A stretch of 64,000 nucleotides of DNA from Blakeslea trispora. Lineage: Eukaryota > Mucoromycota > Mucoromycetes > Mucorales > Choanephoraceae. Each line of letters starts with the position of its first letter. Positions within the stretch are counted from its first letter, which is position 1. Below the pieces are notes generated by a model, which was not told the DNA's origin, did no database searches, and worked only from the letters and a program-made list of their open reading frames with translations. The position numbers were made by a program, and so were the translations under genes. The stretch spans positions 558,001 through 622,000 of the forward strand of contig JAIWNE010000002.1 of NCBI GenBank assembly GCA_025331445.1, in the 5' to 3' direction. Shown here in pieces: positions 36,698-50,222 of this stretch.

Positions 36698-38159
36698 ATG
36701 CTTGATATCAACTTGCTTTTGGAGGAACGTGGTGGCAATCCTGAACTTGTCAAGGAGTCTCAAAAGAGACGTGGCGCTCCTGTCGAGATTGTAGATGAAA
36801 TCATTGCTGAATATAAGGAATGGACTACAAGTAAATATATTTTTATTCCGGGCTGATCTATTGAACTTCACACTGATCTACTTTTCATAGTTCAATTCAA
36901 CAGTGACCAAAAGAATAAGGAAGCTAACGCCATTCAAAAGGAAATAGGCAAGAAGTTCAAGGCCAAGGAAGATCCCTCTGAACTTGTTGCTCAAAAGAAT
37001 GCCCTTCAAAAGGAAAAGGAAACCCTTCTTGTTCAAGCTAAGGATAAGGAAACCTCTTGGAAGAACAAGTTGAACCTTCTTGGCAACATCGTTCACTCTT
37101 CTGTTCCTACCTCCATGAATGAAGTATGCATATTTTGAGGTGTTTTTTTTTTTCTGTATGTTGTGGACTAATAAGGATTTGACATAGGATAACAATGAAG
37201 TGATCCGTACTTATAACCACAACGGTGTTGAGCCTGTCAAGAGAACTGACATTATGTCTCACCATGAAGTTCTTGCTCGCTTGGATGGTTATGATCAAGA
37301 TCGTGGTGCCAAGATTGCCGGTCACCGTGGTTACTTCTTGACTGGTGTTGGTGTTGATCTCAACTTGGCTTTGATCTCTTATGGTCTCAACTTCCTTGCC
37401 AGATATGGCTACAAGAAGTTGCAAACACCCTTCTTCATGAACAAGGAAATGATGGCCAAGACTGCCCAATTGTCTCAATTTGACGAAGAGCTTTACAAGG
37501 TCTCTGGTGACGGTGAAGACAAATACCTCATTGCTACCTCTGAACAACCCATTTCCGCTTTCCACTCTGGTGAATGGTTTGAAAAGCCTTCTGAACAATT
37601 GCCTATCAAGTATGCTGGCTATTCTACCTGTTTCCGTAAGGAAGCTGGTGCTCACGGTAAGGATACCTGGGGTATTTTCCGTGTCCACCAATTTGAAAAG
37701 ATCGAACAATTTGTCTTGACTGACCCCGAAAAGTCTTGGGAAATGTTCAACGAAATGATTGACCACTCTGAAGAATTCTTCAAGTCTCTTGGTCTTTCTT
37801 ACCGTGTTGTTGCTATCGTCTCCGGTGCTTTGAACAATGCTGCTGCCAAGAAGTATGATTTGGAAGCCTGGTTCCCCTTCCAAGGTGAATATAAAGAACT
37901 TGTTTCTTGCTCTAACTGTACAGATTACCAATCCCGTAACTTGGAAATTCGTTGTGGCGTAAAGAAGATGTCTGACCGTGAAAAGAAGTATGTCCACTGT
38001 CTCAACTCTACCCTTTGTGCTACTGAAAGAGCCCTCTGTGGTCTTTTGGAAAACTGGCAACGTGAAGATGGTTTGGAAGTCCCTCCTCCTTTGGTTCCTT
38101 ATATGGATGGCAAGACTTTCATTCCTTACACCAAGCCTAGACCTGCTGCCAAGAAATAA
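36698..38159 (+). CDS. SES1: Cytosolic seryl-tRNA synthetase
   Basis: Three exons: 36698–36830, 36891–37123 and 37188–38159, giving 445 aa, the usual cytosolic size. The N-terminal coiled-coil arm that grips the tRNA-Ser long variable arm runs from about residue 25 to 110 ([18 protein letters not shown]…[12 protein letters not shown]). The class II core follows, with [30 protein letters not shown], motif 2 [24 protein letters not shown] and a C-terminal [25 protein letters not shown] motif 3. The short basic C-terminal tail (KPRPAAKK) is eukaryotic. Codon choice is strongly biased, as in a highly expressed gene, and this opens a 378-codon antisense frame over it. Its substrate, tRNA-Ser(UGA), is also encoded in this window. 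Confidence 0.96.
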
Positions 38160-38531
38160 AGAGATGAATAGTAAGCGTTTGTAAATTTGCTTGTTGTAAA
38201 TTGTGCTGCATTGTATGTGTTTAAAGCTGGATGTATTGAACAATTGTCATGTGTTAGAGACTGCGTGTGCTTTAAAGAAAAATGAGAACAAAGGTTTATA
38301 GAACAGCTTGTGTGAATGGTGCATTAAAAACTATTTTGTTAGTGACATGTTGAATTTTGGGCACTGTAGCTGCACTTTATGATTACAAGATAAAAAAAAA
38401 GGGGGGGGGACAATCCATGCTCTACTTTCAAGGATATATGAAAGCAAGAAAAAAAAACTTAAAGAAAGGCAAATTCTAACTTATGCAATCAAAGTATCGA
38501 TGACTTTATTGCTATTTACATTAACTCAAGT

Positions 38532-38865
38532 TTATTCAGCACGGTCTAACATCTCAGACAATGTTTGATGAACCTTGTATAGGTCGTCAGCTACTTGTGC
38601 TTGACCATCATGCTGGTAGGGATCATCATTGGCATCCTGTTTGTTACGGTCATCGATAATGCCTTCCTTGTATTGAGCATCAATCCTTTGGAGTCTTTCT
38701 TGTAGGCCTTGAACTTCATCTGAAGAATAATGCTTATTTTGTGACAGGCTTCTGCTTTCCTTCAGTATTTGCTGAAGATCGTGGTGAATCTTTTCTTTAG
38801 CAATTATCAGCAACAACCATCTTTGACTTAGTCTAGAACTTACCGAGGTTCTTTTCCATAGGCAT
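38532..38865 (-). CDS. Small helical protein, 94 aa, unknown
   Basis: Two exons, 38844–38865 (22 nt) and 38532–38794, joined by a 49-nt intron. The product is hydrophilic and mostly helical: EKIHHDLQQILKESRSLS, then VQGLQERLQRIDAQYKEGII, a linker rich in Asp/Asn/Gln, and DDLYKVHQTLSEMLDRAE. The two amphipathic segments suggest a small coiled-coil subunit or adaptor. I do not recognise the family. The first ATG (38865) and a second Met two codons on are both possible starts. It lies tail-to-tail with SerRS and ends 372 bp from its stop. Confidence 0.65.
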
Positions 38866-39049
38866 ATTGAATATATTAAAGTAAATAAGAAAGAAATGAC
38901 GAGTATTTGTGTTATCTGAAAATTTGCATTAAAAAAAGATAGCAGGAGGCTTTGATGTGAAACCAGTTGCTTTATGCCAATTACTTGAAGCGCATAAAAG
39001 CTTCGATTTATGCAAGTGTTGTATGAGTTTATTATTATGTCATGTTATT

Positions 39050-41276
39050 TTAGGTTTCAATTTGTCTTTCTAGGCGATCAAGACGTTCACGCAATGTGTT
39101 TAACATAGTATGATACTCTTGTGGTCCAATGTCATTTTGAGAACGAACAATGGTAGGTGGTGTCTGCAGTTCTTCAGACAGTAGTTGATCTGAGGAATTG
39201 TTTTCGCGTCGTCTTTCTGAAAAGGCTACAAGGTCCTCTGCAGCAGATCGTTCTTCTTTTGTTGCACTTGGTAGAGGCGAAGGTAGGGAATGGTTGGCTG
39301 AAGTTGTAGTTGTAACAGGGGATTCGTTAACTGATGGCTTTATCTGCTTTCTTGAGTGACCGTTGAGATTGGGTCGATCTAAACGATGTTCAAGCGCCTC
39401 TAGGCGACGCACTAATCCATCCATGGTGCGCTCAACTTGAGACATCATCTCCCATTGTACTTCCTTTACTTGATTTCTTACCAACCCTTCTATAGTTGTG
39501 ACTGATGCCTGTAGTGTTTGCATGAGCGAAGAAGAACGTCTAATCTGGTCATCCAGAGTCGTTTTTAGGGTCCGTGTAGTTTCGATGGTATCGAACAAAT
39601 GCTCGAAAGGTTGGAGGTATTGTTGACGTTGGAGTGCGGCAAATGAATTTGTAGTAGGTGTTTTTGGAGGAAGAGGAACGCTGGCTGCATTGACTGCTAA
39701 TTGTTGATTATCATGACTCCTTGTTTGCTGTTGAGATACCTTGGATGTGAAGTTATAAGTGCTCGAGGTAGCAGTTGAAGGTGGGGGTGGCGGGGGTGGA
39801 GGATGAAGCTTGGCTTGAGCTGGGTGGCCATTACCATAAAGGGAAGGGGATGCAACATATTGCTGATAGGAAATCGTTTCACGACTAGTGGGATGAGCAG
39901 AATGAGGTGGCTGCTGCTGAGAGGGTACAATAGGAGGAATTGCAAATTCGTGTCTTCTAGGTGAGGGTTGGTGAGCAAAAGGGGCGGGGCGCACAATGGT
40001 TGCTGAAGCAGGTGCGATAGTCTGCAATGTGGATCCATGAAAATGATTTTGATTTGTACCACCTGATTTATTATTGCAAATGGTATTTAATGACTTGCAG
40101 CTTATATTGTATCTACCAAACCAAGTAGCTTACCATATTGAGCCCTATGTTGTTGTGGTTGGGGTTGTTGCATAGAATAATTGAAGTTTGAATTGATGGG
40201 TGCTGATCTGACGCCTGCTAACTGTTCATGATAAGAAGGCGCAAAAATAGTCAAGTTGAGCGAATTCTTATGTTTCGATGACTGCCGCTTTTTATCGTGG
40301 CTATTGTCTACTTTTTCCAAAGGGGGATAACTGCTCTGTAGTCTACGAGCAGATCTGGGTGTATTGCTATTCAGGATCCTTTTCTCTCGGTCTGGTACAG
40401 ATGCTGTCACTTCGTGGTTAGGAGAAGAAGTATTACTGGTACTCACACGTTGTCGCTTGGTTGGCGGACGTTCTAAATCCAACATGCTAGACAAAAACAT
40501 CGTCAACCTTTTTCTTTTCTTCCTTTGTTTTTGCATGTCTTTTTCTCTACCTTTGCTTTCTAAGTTCGCTTGAGCTCAGTAAGACTTTATCTAAAGCCAT
40601 AGCGTTTCTGGTCTCAACCACTTGACTGATAGGTGGCGGTGAGGTTGGTTCTGATTTTATAATAGTTCTTTCTATCCCTCTCTTATCATATTCGACGATA
40701 TCCTCGAGATTCTCGAGGGGTAGTTGAACGGACTCCCATATATGATCTTCTTTGGAAGCTCTTTTAAATTTAGGAAAGCTTTGCAGAATCGGATCGGCTA
40801 GTCCAACATTGTAGTCATCTGGCTTCAGTTTGCATAAATCGCCCAAGAGAGGACGGTTGTACTTGCGCGCTAGTTCTTCGAGTACTTTTGTGTTCAAGTA
40901 AGTATCTTCGTGATCTCGATAGCAATTTTTGTATGTTTCTCTTTTAAAATTGATAGGTGGAAGATCAAAAAGAGGTTCAATATCAGACAACCGATAGAAC
41001 AAAGTGTCAGTCTCCGGTAGCCTAAATAAGATCAGAGGCTTATTGCGATCAGAATATCTCCCTAGTAGCTGACTCAGCACTTTCATTGTAAGTAACAAGA
41101 ACAAAAAAAAAAGAAAAAGGGAAAAGGCTGATTTGGGGAAGAAAGAAAAGAAAAAAGGGGGAAAAGCTGCTGACTTTTATTACATGGTGTAACCTTTCAT
41201 GTTCCACCTTTAATTTTATCGAAAATAGATTATAGCAATTAATCAGAAGAGCATCAAATTGTCGATACAAATCCAT
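39050..41276 (-). CDS. 658-aa protein of unknown function, disordered with C-terminal coiled coil
   Basis: Four exons: 41184–41276, 40551–41068, 40134–40486 and 39050–40062; every junction keeps phase. The N-terminal 200 residues look ordered (MDLYRQFDALLINCYNLFSI; LILFRLPETDTLFYRLSDIEPLF; LEELARKYNRPLLGDLCKLKPDDYN). A basic region (PPTKRQRVS) suggests nuclear import. Pro/Gln/Ser-rich disorder follows, then helices around 505–570 (LFDTIETTRTLKTTLDDQIRR; MSQVERTMDGLVRRLEALEHRL) and a final coiled coil RERLDRLERQIET. The overall shape fits a chromatin or transcription cofactor, but this is inference and I know no matching family. The first intron could use other acceptors, so the junction HH|LLGRYSD is the least certain part. 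Confidence 0.65.
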
Positions 41277-41509
41277 TGTAGCTTCATTTTTAGCATCTCC
41301 AATAAAAAAAAAAAAAGAGAAGAAGGGAAGGATACAAGCTGTGGGGTTTTTTAGAGAAAGCAACAACAACAAAAGGCTTTTCTTTTGGAAAGTACTCTAA
41401 AAACTACAGAAAATACGCATGTTGCTTTTTCAAGAAGAGTATCAATAGATACAAAAGGAACAAGCCATTCTTAGGCTATCCTTATGCTAATTGTTTATTT
41501 ATAGTTTTC

Positions 41510-44500
41510 TTACAATTCATATCTCTTAAGAACTTCATCTTCGATTTTGTCAATTGGAGCACGCTTTCCAGTCCAAATCTCAAACTGAGCAATACCTTGA
41601 GAAATCAAGATTTCAATTCCTTCAACACAAGACCATCCCTTACGTTCAGCTTGCAAGAGTAATTTGGTACGGCGAGGCTTGTAAGCCATATCACAAATAA
41701 TACCCTTAATGCCACCATAAAGATGTTCAGGTAACTCAATACCAGAATCAGCAGGGACAGTAGAAATGATAACACCAGGCTCAACCTTGTCATCCAAGGA
41801 GTCGACAACCTGAACATCAATCACACCTTCAAAAGACTTTTGAAGATCACGAGCCTTGGAGACGGTTCTGTTCCACAAATAAATCTTCTTAATACCAATC
41901 TTTTGCAAAGTATACAAAGCAGCACGAGCAGTACCACCAGCCCCAATGACAAGACCTTGCTCAGGTGGGTTGGTTGGATCCAACATCAAAGATTGAATAC
42001 AGCGCTTCATGCCCAAGTAATCCGTATTTTCACCGATGAATTGACGTTTCTTTTCACCATTCACGATAGAGTCACGGACAAAGATGGTGTTGACTGCGCC
42101 AATGGTTTTTGCATTGTCTGTCAATTCGTCCAAGTATTTCATAATAGCAACCTTGTGGGGGATAGTAACAGAAGCACCACCAAAGTTAGGATCCTTCAAA
42201 ATAGCATCTTCTGCGTATTCAACCATGTGACACTCTAAAAGACCATACTTGTGAGGGAGACCAAGGACTTCAAAGCCAGTGTTATGAAGAGTAGGTGACA
42301 TGGAATGTTGAATAGGCGTACCAATCAGCCAAAAGGATTGAGCAGGCAAAAGCCCAATCAAATGACGAGCTTTATTGATTTCAGCCAAAGAAAGCTGACC
42401 AGGAGCCGCTTTTTGAGGAAGAGCAGGATGAGTGATAGGAGTGAGACAGTCGTTGATTACACGAGATAGTTGACCAGAAGCGCCCATGTTGATAGATATT
42501 AGGTCCTTTCCATCCTTCTTGGAAGCTCGGAAAGTTTCTAGTGCCATATTATCTTGGAAAGATTGAGCTTGGCCAACCAACTTGATAATATCACCATACT
42601 TATCACCCAATTCATACTTCACTTCAATAGCCTTGCTATCCCAAGGTGTTAGGTTTTGAACATCATGCCATGAAGAGATAATAAGACTTTCGCCCTTAGC
42701 TCCAATTAGCTTTTCAATTGTAGCAGGACTCCAGCACATTTCAACATCAATGTATTCACAGCCCCAACGTTGACCCCAGCTAAGCAACTCAAACATACCA
42801 GCTTCGTCATTGTCAGGGAAAGCGCCAGCCTGACCCTTTGATCTAACAGTGAAGATGACAGGAATAGAAACAGTTCGGCGCAAGAGAGCAAGTTGTTCAC
42901 CAACATACTCGATGTAAGTCATGTCTTCTTTTGTATCAGGCTTTTGCAAGAGATCGACACGTAGTTCAACTGCATCAGCACCTTCGCATACCTCTCTCAA
43001 AGAACTAAGGGATGTATTGAGATTCTTGGCTGTCAAAGAAACAAAGGTAGTAGGGTTACCCATACGACCAGCCTTCGTGTTGACATGATTAGTACTAATA
43101 CCAGTAACAAAGTTAAGGAATCGCTTGAGGTCTTTTTGAATAGCCAGCCATTCGGTAGGGGCAACATATCCATCATCCAATAAGCTGTGTGCATATGCAA
43201 CAAATTCGTAGTTACAGACCTCTTTGTACCAAGAGCGACGACGACGCCAGACGTTCATCATGTCTTCTCCGTACATAGGACGAGTCTTGTCACGGTTCAA
43301 GTAACGCACAATCTGATCCAAATCGCGTACCAAATGCAAAACGTTACCGCCTCTCTTAACATGTTCTTTCAGAACGTCACGGGATTCAGCAGTTTCGACA
43401 ACGCCACCACCACAAGAAATAACATAACCGTGAGCGTATTTAGAGTCACCAGCCAACAATTGCTTCAGAACTTCGGTTTCTTTAATACGGAACTGCTCCC
43501 AGCCCCAAGTATTGATAAAGTCAAAGACTGTACTCTTTGATACTTCTTCAAAATGATGGTCGACATCAATAAACTTAAAGTTTAAAACTTCAGCAGCATA
43601 CTGTCCAAGTGTAGTTTTGCCTGCACCGCGCATACCAACAATTACCATAGAGGTATCATCATGTTTCTTTTTTGTGATCTTGATACTAGAGTAACCCAGG
43701 CCTTTTCCTGCTTGAGATAATCGCTTGCCTTGATCAATGCCATTTAGACGAACGCCAAGCTTGCCTTCAAGATCATCCCACCATGTAGGCCATGTTTTCT
43801 CAACACATTTCTTGTCAGTAATAATAGTGCCATGAGGAACAATAGTAGAGAAGACGGAGAAACTCATAGCAATACGGTGATCATCGTAAGTATGAACACC
43901 TTCTTTAGGGGGCTTCAAGTCCTTGATAGGCTTACCATGGATTTGGATACCATCTGGTAATTCAGATGCTTGAACGCCAAACTTTGTAAGCTCGTGTACC
44001 ATAGCAGCAATACGGTTACATTCCTTGACGCGCTGATTAGCAATACCATGAATACGAGTGATATTTTCACCCTTGCTATCGGCAGGTGAGGTAACAGCAG
44101 CTAATACAGTGGCTGTTAAGAAGGCGTCTGTCATTGTCTCCATATCAATCTCGGGAAGAGGACGGAGCTGACCAATAGGAGGACCGGTAACGGTGGTTGA
44201 AGTCTCAGTTTGAACAACGGTACAACCCATAGGTCTAAGAACATTGATAGCAAAAGTAGCATCACCTTGAAGAGAACTTGAGCCAATACTAGTAACAGTA
44301 CATGTGGTACCAGTAATAGCAGCAATAGCAAGAGGATAAGTAGCAGAACTGGCATCAGATTCGACAATGTAGTTCTCAGGGTTTTGATAGATGCCTTGAT
44401 TGATTCTGTAAGTATTTTCAGGAAGACGTTCAACAACAGCGCCGAATGACTCCATCATTGCAATAGTCATATCGATGTAAGGTTGCGAAATGACTTGACC

Positions 44501-46463
44501 ACCAGTCAAAGCAAGTTCAACAGGTTCAAGAGCATAAGGTGCACATAGCAAGATAGAAGAAACATATTGAGATGAAATAGAGGCAGCCAATTCGATACGA
44601 CCGCCTTTAAGACCACCATTAGGGGTGACGGCAATAGGCAAAAAGCCCTCCTTTTCTGTAGATTTGATGCTAGCACCATTGGTCATTAGAGCAGTCAAAA
44701 GAGGAGCGATAGGTCTCTGCTTCATACGAGCATTACCGGTTAAAATAGCAGCAGGGGCCTTAGCGCCTTCGGCAGTAGGAATCATAGTCAAGACGGTTGT
44801 TAAGAAACGTGAAGCAGTACCAGCGTTACCAACATAAAGCTCTTTATCAGGAACAGAAAGCCTACCGCCTCCACCATGAACAACAAGGGTTTCGCCATTA
44901 TCTTCCCACTCAAAATCAGCAGCATTGAGACTCTTCAATGCAGCCAACATGAACTGAGTATCATCGGAATGAAGCAGGTTCTTAACACGGACAGTACCTT
45001 TACCAAGAGCAGCAATAAGCAAAGCACGATTAGAGATAGACTTAGAACCGGGTGTAGTCAAAGAGACTTCCTTTTTGGGGCCATTAGGTGACTCGGTAAC
45101 AGGCAATACGAGCTGCTCAGGGGAAAGTACTTTATGAATGTCGGCATCAGCAATAATAGATGCACGAGGTTCTAGGGTTTTGCCGATAGCTGAGAGCATG
45201 ACAATACGCTTCTTGTCACCTTGGTTCTTTTTATCGACCTTCATGATTTCCATGATGTCGTCGACATGACAATGAAGACTGCCAATTCTATCCTTCACTC
45301 TTTTCTCTTCTAAACTTATAGGCAATCCATAAGATGCAAAACAACGAGCCAAACGGCCGACTGCTACTTGGTTGAGATAGCCCAAATTACGAGCAAGTTC
45401 TGCTTCCTTGATACAACCAATGGAGACACATTCGCCGTGAAGCATCATTGGAGAAACAATAGCTTCAATACCGTGACCAATGGAATGACCAAAGTTCAAA
45501 AGGCCACGAAGACCACCTTCTCTCTCGTCACTTGTTACAACATAAGCCTTGAATTTAACTGAAGCCAACACAACTTCCATAAGCATAGATTGAGCCTCTG
45601 TGCGAGTTTCCAATGTAGCACCTATTATAGATTTAGCTATGATTGCCTTGACAGCATGCAAACTTAAAGTGATACGAACCTTGATTGGCAATATCTGAAG
45701 CTTTACCCAAAACAGCATCACGAATGGCTTCAACACCATTTTCTAACTTATTGAAATATTCTTCATCGGAAATAGCAGCTGTCTATTTTTTTTTTTGTTC
45801 TTGTTAGTCATTCTGTGATACACCATTCACCAAAATGGGCTATGTGTATCTTACCTTAATTAATTCTGCCATACCGTTCGAGAATTCGCGCTCAGGCAAA
45901 GTACGCAAGAAGTTGATATCGACAAAAATACGCTTAGGCTGCCAGAAAGCACCAATTAAGTTTTTTCCTGCAGGTACATCAATAGCTGTTTTTCCGCCGA
46001 TAGATGAATCTACCATGGCAAGCAAAGTAGTAGGGATCTGAACAAAGGGTGCACCACGCATAAATGTAGCCGCAACAAAGCCAACAAGATCACCGATAAC
46101 ACCACCACCCATTGCCAAAAAGCAGGTGTCTCTGGTAACTGCATTTGATAGAAGCCAGTCCTCTATATCAGCCTTTACTTTACGTGATTTACTCATTTCT
46201 CCTGGCTGAAGAATGCGAGAAAAGAGACGAGGTTCTTTTTCGCCTTTGCTAGCGTAGATATCCTGGCTAACAGACTTGAGTGCATCCATATATTTGTCGA
46301 GATAAATAGGAGCTAAGTTGCTGTCAGTGATAAGTACATAATTGGAAGCAGGAATGTTGACGAGAATATCATGAGCAATATATTCCGTCATACAAAAACC
46401 AACAGCAATTGATTCTGATCCAAGGATGGAAACTTTAGCAACATCAACTTTGGATGAAGCCAT
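41510..46463 (-). CDS. ARO1: Pentafunctional AROM polypeptide (shikimate pathway)
   Basis: Three exons: 45855–46463, 45680–45782 and 41510–45621, giving 1607 aa, the normal AROM length. It performs steps 2–6 of the shikimate pathway, from DAHP to EPSP, in the cytosol. Domains in order: 3-dehydroquinate synthase (1–about 400; [19 protein letters not shown], then HSIGHGIEA), EPSP synthase (about 410–860; [22 protein letters not shown]), shikimate kinase (about 875–1050; Walker A GMRGAGKT), type I dehydroquinase (about 1070–1290; [19 protein letters not shown]) and shikimate dehydrogenase (about 1300–1607; [31 protein letters not shown]). All active-site motifs I can place are present, so all five activities look intact. 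Only the 5' eighth of the gene has introns (72 and 58 nt). Confidence 0.97.
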
Positions 46464-48793
46464 TTTTGAAGGGAATAAGAACGTCTATTGAAAACAAAAA
46501 GATGTTGGATAAAATGAGTTGACAGACCTTAAAATATGCTGACTATAAATTTGATCGATTTGCAAAAATGACTCAAGCAAGGATATCGAGTCACGGTTGG
46601 TTGGTATCAGAAAGCGCCGATAGTGATTTGACCAATAAAGCGACGTATAAAAATACGACAGTTTGACAACCTTTGCTTTAGAGCATAGTGTTCTGGGGTC
46701 GAAATGAGAACTTGAAAGGGCTGTAAATCTTTATTTATATAAAAAGGAATATACAAAATGAAAAGCAAAGAAAATACAGTAGTGAGCATTAAGCTATTGT
46801 AACAGGGACGAGGCACGAAACACTGTGCATTTAGACGCTTGGGGATCTTACATTTTGTAGGGACTTGTTTGTAGTTTTGTTCTGATATACGCTTAGAACC
46901 GCTTGACTCGAAGTAACCAAAATAAAATGTATATGAAAAGAACCCCTATTTATTTATAAGATAGTTGTAACGATATTTATATAAAAGATAATATTGTGTC
47001 CTACCTCTTGTCGCCTTAGTGGACACAAGAGGAGGATCACTTGATAATACGGTTATGTAGCGATTTGTGGTTTCGGGGCTTCAAAAGGCCTACTTTACAA
47101 TAGTGTATAATATTCGGCATGAAAAAAAGAAGAAAACTGCAAAACTCTGCAGTCAGATAGAGTTCTAGCCTATTGCCATTGATGGCGAAAATTGAAAAAA
47201 AAAAAAAAGACTTAGCAAAGACATGGATTTGGCACACTTGCTTTATATGCTACAAGCAACATCATCAACAGCTTCTGTTTTGTATCCATAGAATTTCTCT
47301 AAACGCACTTGAACTTATTGAATTAGTAGTTTGCACTAGGTTTTTCTTTTTGTCATACCATGTCAAGATATACTGTTAGATTTGTAACTGAAATGGTATA
47401 CTGATAGAGTATCTATGGATCCCTAATAGAACCTGCTTTGGTTCGAATAAAACATCCCAATTGGAAAGCGAATATACCTGTTTAGTTTAGCCATTGGTGT
47501 GTTAATGAATAGATTCCAGTATGTTGATTGTATTATCATTAGCGTTATGGAGCGAGTAGATCAATAGACATATTTGAGATGTTCGAAAATTATCGTCCCG
47601 AATTTACCATGAATGCCATTCCTCTTCAAAGAAACAAAAGTACGATTTTGTGAGGTGGGTACGTATAGCGTCGAATACTTTCTGCCCTCCTTTCCCTGAT
47701 TAACACTTGTGCATACATATGATCCTACCATGGCGGACAATGCGACCATCATGATGGGACATGTTTTTATCTTTTATATAAATATCAACATATATATTTT
47801 AACAATAAAAAACGGGTTCTTCCTCATAAACATTTATTTTGGTCTTAACAAGTAACAGCGGTTCCAAGCGAAATTCGAACAAATCTACTATCAAGTCCTT
47901 ATACAATGTAAGATCCTCAAGCATCCAAAAGCACAGAGTTTCGTGCCTCGTTCCTTCCATAATAATATAAACGCATTGCTGCATTTTCTTTGTCTTTTAT
48001 TTTGTATATCTATTGTTATATGAATAAAGATTTACAGCTCATTTAAGTTCTCTTTTAAAATCTCACCCTCAAATAGAATTGGTTTTATAGCTTGTATTGA
48101 TGAACACTTTTCAAAAAAGCACTCTTATATAGAGAATACCCTTGTTACGAACAGGAATTTTCCTAGTACACAATTGTTTTCTGACTTCTTTTCACTGCTT
48201 TGAATCCAACTCTGTATTTCTATTTGGTATCTTACTCATTTGACAGCTCCTCTTGATCTCTTATTATACAACAATCTTTTTAGAATCCTTCTCTGATTTT
48301 CCATATCATAATGAATAGAACTATTAGACATGTATTAATAATCCATACATGATGACTCATTAACTTGACTGTTTAAGTTATTAGTTTGCAAGTCCAACAT
48401 GACTTCTTTTAGAATAGTATATAAACTCTTTAATCATCTCTTATTAATAAACTCAACTTACATTTCTCTTATTTGCTTTACGCTTGGTTGTAGTTTGACA
48501 TATTCACTACCTAAATCCACATATTGTTATTGGTTCCCTTGATACTTATTACAGATCATTGTATTCATTTATTACATCTCTTCTTTCTATATTACTTTAT
48601 CTATATCTCTAGTCGGACGACTTAAAACTTGGTGCTCATAACTTATAGCCTTGCTGCCTGATTGCTCTGTTATATCTATTTGTTCTCTTTCTCAAGTTAC
48701 TGCAAAAACTATCCTTTGTCCTGTAACACTGTAAAAACTTGATCATAAATAATGGCTACATGCACTACAAATTTTTAAAATTTGTAAAAATAT
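46464..48793. other. Intergenic, AT-rich, with a MITE relic
   Basis: It contains the AROM promoter on its left. Short ORFs have no family features. A degraded copy of the 15-kb MITE lies at 48040–48143 and is listed separately. Confidence 0.5.
48040..48143. mobile_element. Degraded copy of the 15-kb MITE
   Basis: The order CACCCTCAAATAGAATTGG, TTTTA(T)AGCT(T)GTATTGA, CACTTTTC and TTATATAGAGAATACCCTT matches the interior of the element at 15021–15178, about 80% by eye. It lacks an internal 18-bp duplication present there. Both terminal inverted repeats are gone or unrecognisable, so it is a relic. Confidence 0.75.
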
Positions 48794-48875
48794 CGTCAGC
48801 TACAGGGTTCGAACCTGTGCAGGCAGAGCCTATAAGATTTCAAGTCTTACTCCTTAACCACTCGGACAAACTGAC
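48794..48875 (-). tRNA. tRNA-Ser(UGA)
   Basis: The 82-nt gene folds as a type II tRNA on the minus strand. The acceptor stem GTCAGTT pairs with AGCTGAC (one G·U pair), the discriminator base is G as expected for serine, and the anticodon stem TAAGA/TCTTA holds the loop CTTGAAA, with anticodon TGA. A long variable arm contains a GGC/GCC stem, and the T arm is GGTTCGAACC. There is no intron. An oligo-T Pol III terminator follows at 48786–48790. The A box (TGTCCGAGTGG) and B box (GGTTCGAACC) are present. No CCA is encoded, as usual in eukaryotes. Confidence 0.95.
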
Positions 48876-50222
48876 GATCATGAAAATATTTAAATTTACT
48901 CTAAATTATTCCCACATTACCGGACAGTCACGTGAGTGCCGGTATTTGTGCGGACCGAAACTTAACCTAGGCTATAATAAATGGCTTAATTGATCCATCT
49001 GTTTGCGACGGTGAAACGAAAAGGTTGGGGCATCTATGCATATGCCAAGTACGCGCACGTTGCTGTATAGATTCATCTTTAAGAAGGCTACTCAATTTTA
49101 GTTACAGAATATCTATAAAACCTTAGAGATTGTTGTAAAGAATTTTTTTCAAGCATCTGCAAATCCAGAAGTTAATGTCTCTTCTTGCAGTAGCTGTTCT
49201 CTCTTAAGTCTTAAGTTGGCTTTTTGTTATGTTCTTCAAATATAACAGGCACAAAATATAACAATAAAAAGGTTAAAGACGAAATAAATCGATTGAAATC
49301 GATTGTAGCAAAGTGCCTAAGTACAATTGATCTACCAATACATATATCCATACATACCTTCAGATCTAAGCCTATAGAAACCAGTTGTTCCATTACTGAG
49401 TCATGTACCATCTTTGGATAGCTGTTTACATATCAATGGATATAGAACACTTAGATAAGCTTAAGATTGTGGTGATTACACCATATTGAATATAATAATA
49501 TATTAGAACAATAACTTAAATAAGAAGACAATCACTTGTACCAAAATACAACACATAAATAGACATGGGAAATCGACTCATGCAAATAATCAGACTCAAG
49601 CAGTATAACTTAAAAGAAGTACTTAAATGCTTACTCATAATAAAAAGGTGGGGAAATTACACAAAGCCCAAATCAAAGTTTACCAAATTTAAAGTCCTAA
49701 TCCAACTGTATTCAGGAACGGTAAAAATACAGGACAATGGTAGAACACTGGAAGAAGACCTCAACCGTCATATAAAGATTATTTCCCTTATATTTTATGA
49801 GAATAAGGATTAGTAAAATCCATTCACATTCGAGCAGACACAGACTTTAGAAATTGTATAAAAACCACTGTATTATTTAGTTTAGAAACATTATTCCACT
49901 TTTAAAGAATAAAAGGATTATCAAAGTACTTTCTGTCCCGTTGATTCTTTTATTCATAACCCACATTATTTACAAAGATGATGTTAAAAAATAGTAGAGA
50001 AAATAGGAATGATAGTTATTACTGTAATTACTATAAACAATATGAGATTATGCTCAGGAACTATTGGAAATAATATGATCACTCGACTTAAGGAACGTAA
50101 CAAAATCATGCAAATAGCCTTTAGTGAATTAAGATAGAAGCTTTAGACTACTTTGGAAATAAAGACCATTCTAGTCGACTTAGTGTTTTCTCTTTTACTT
50201 TATTACACTAATGATGCCCAAC
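48876..50222. other. AT-rich desert
   Basis: Two plus-strand frames (49224–49421 and 49565–49813) are open but have no recognised similarity; they could be fragments of decayed mobile elements. I see nothing else. Confidence 0.4.

Noticed and set aside
37107..38243. 378-codon minus-strand ORF opposite SerRS
   Set aside because: It is antisense to a strongly conserved synthetase exon and arises from that gene's biased codon use; its translation shows no family features.
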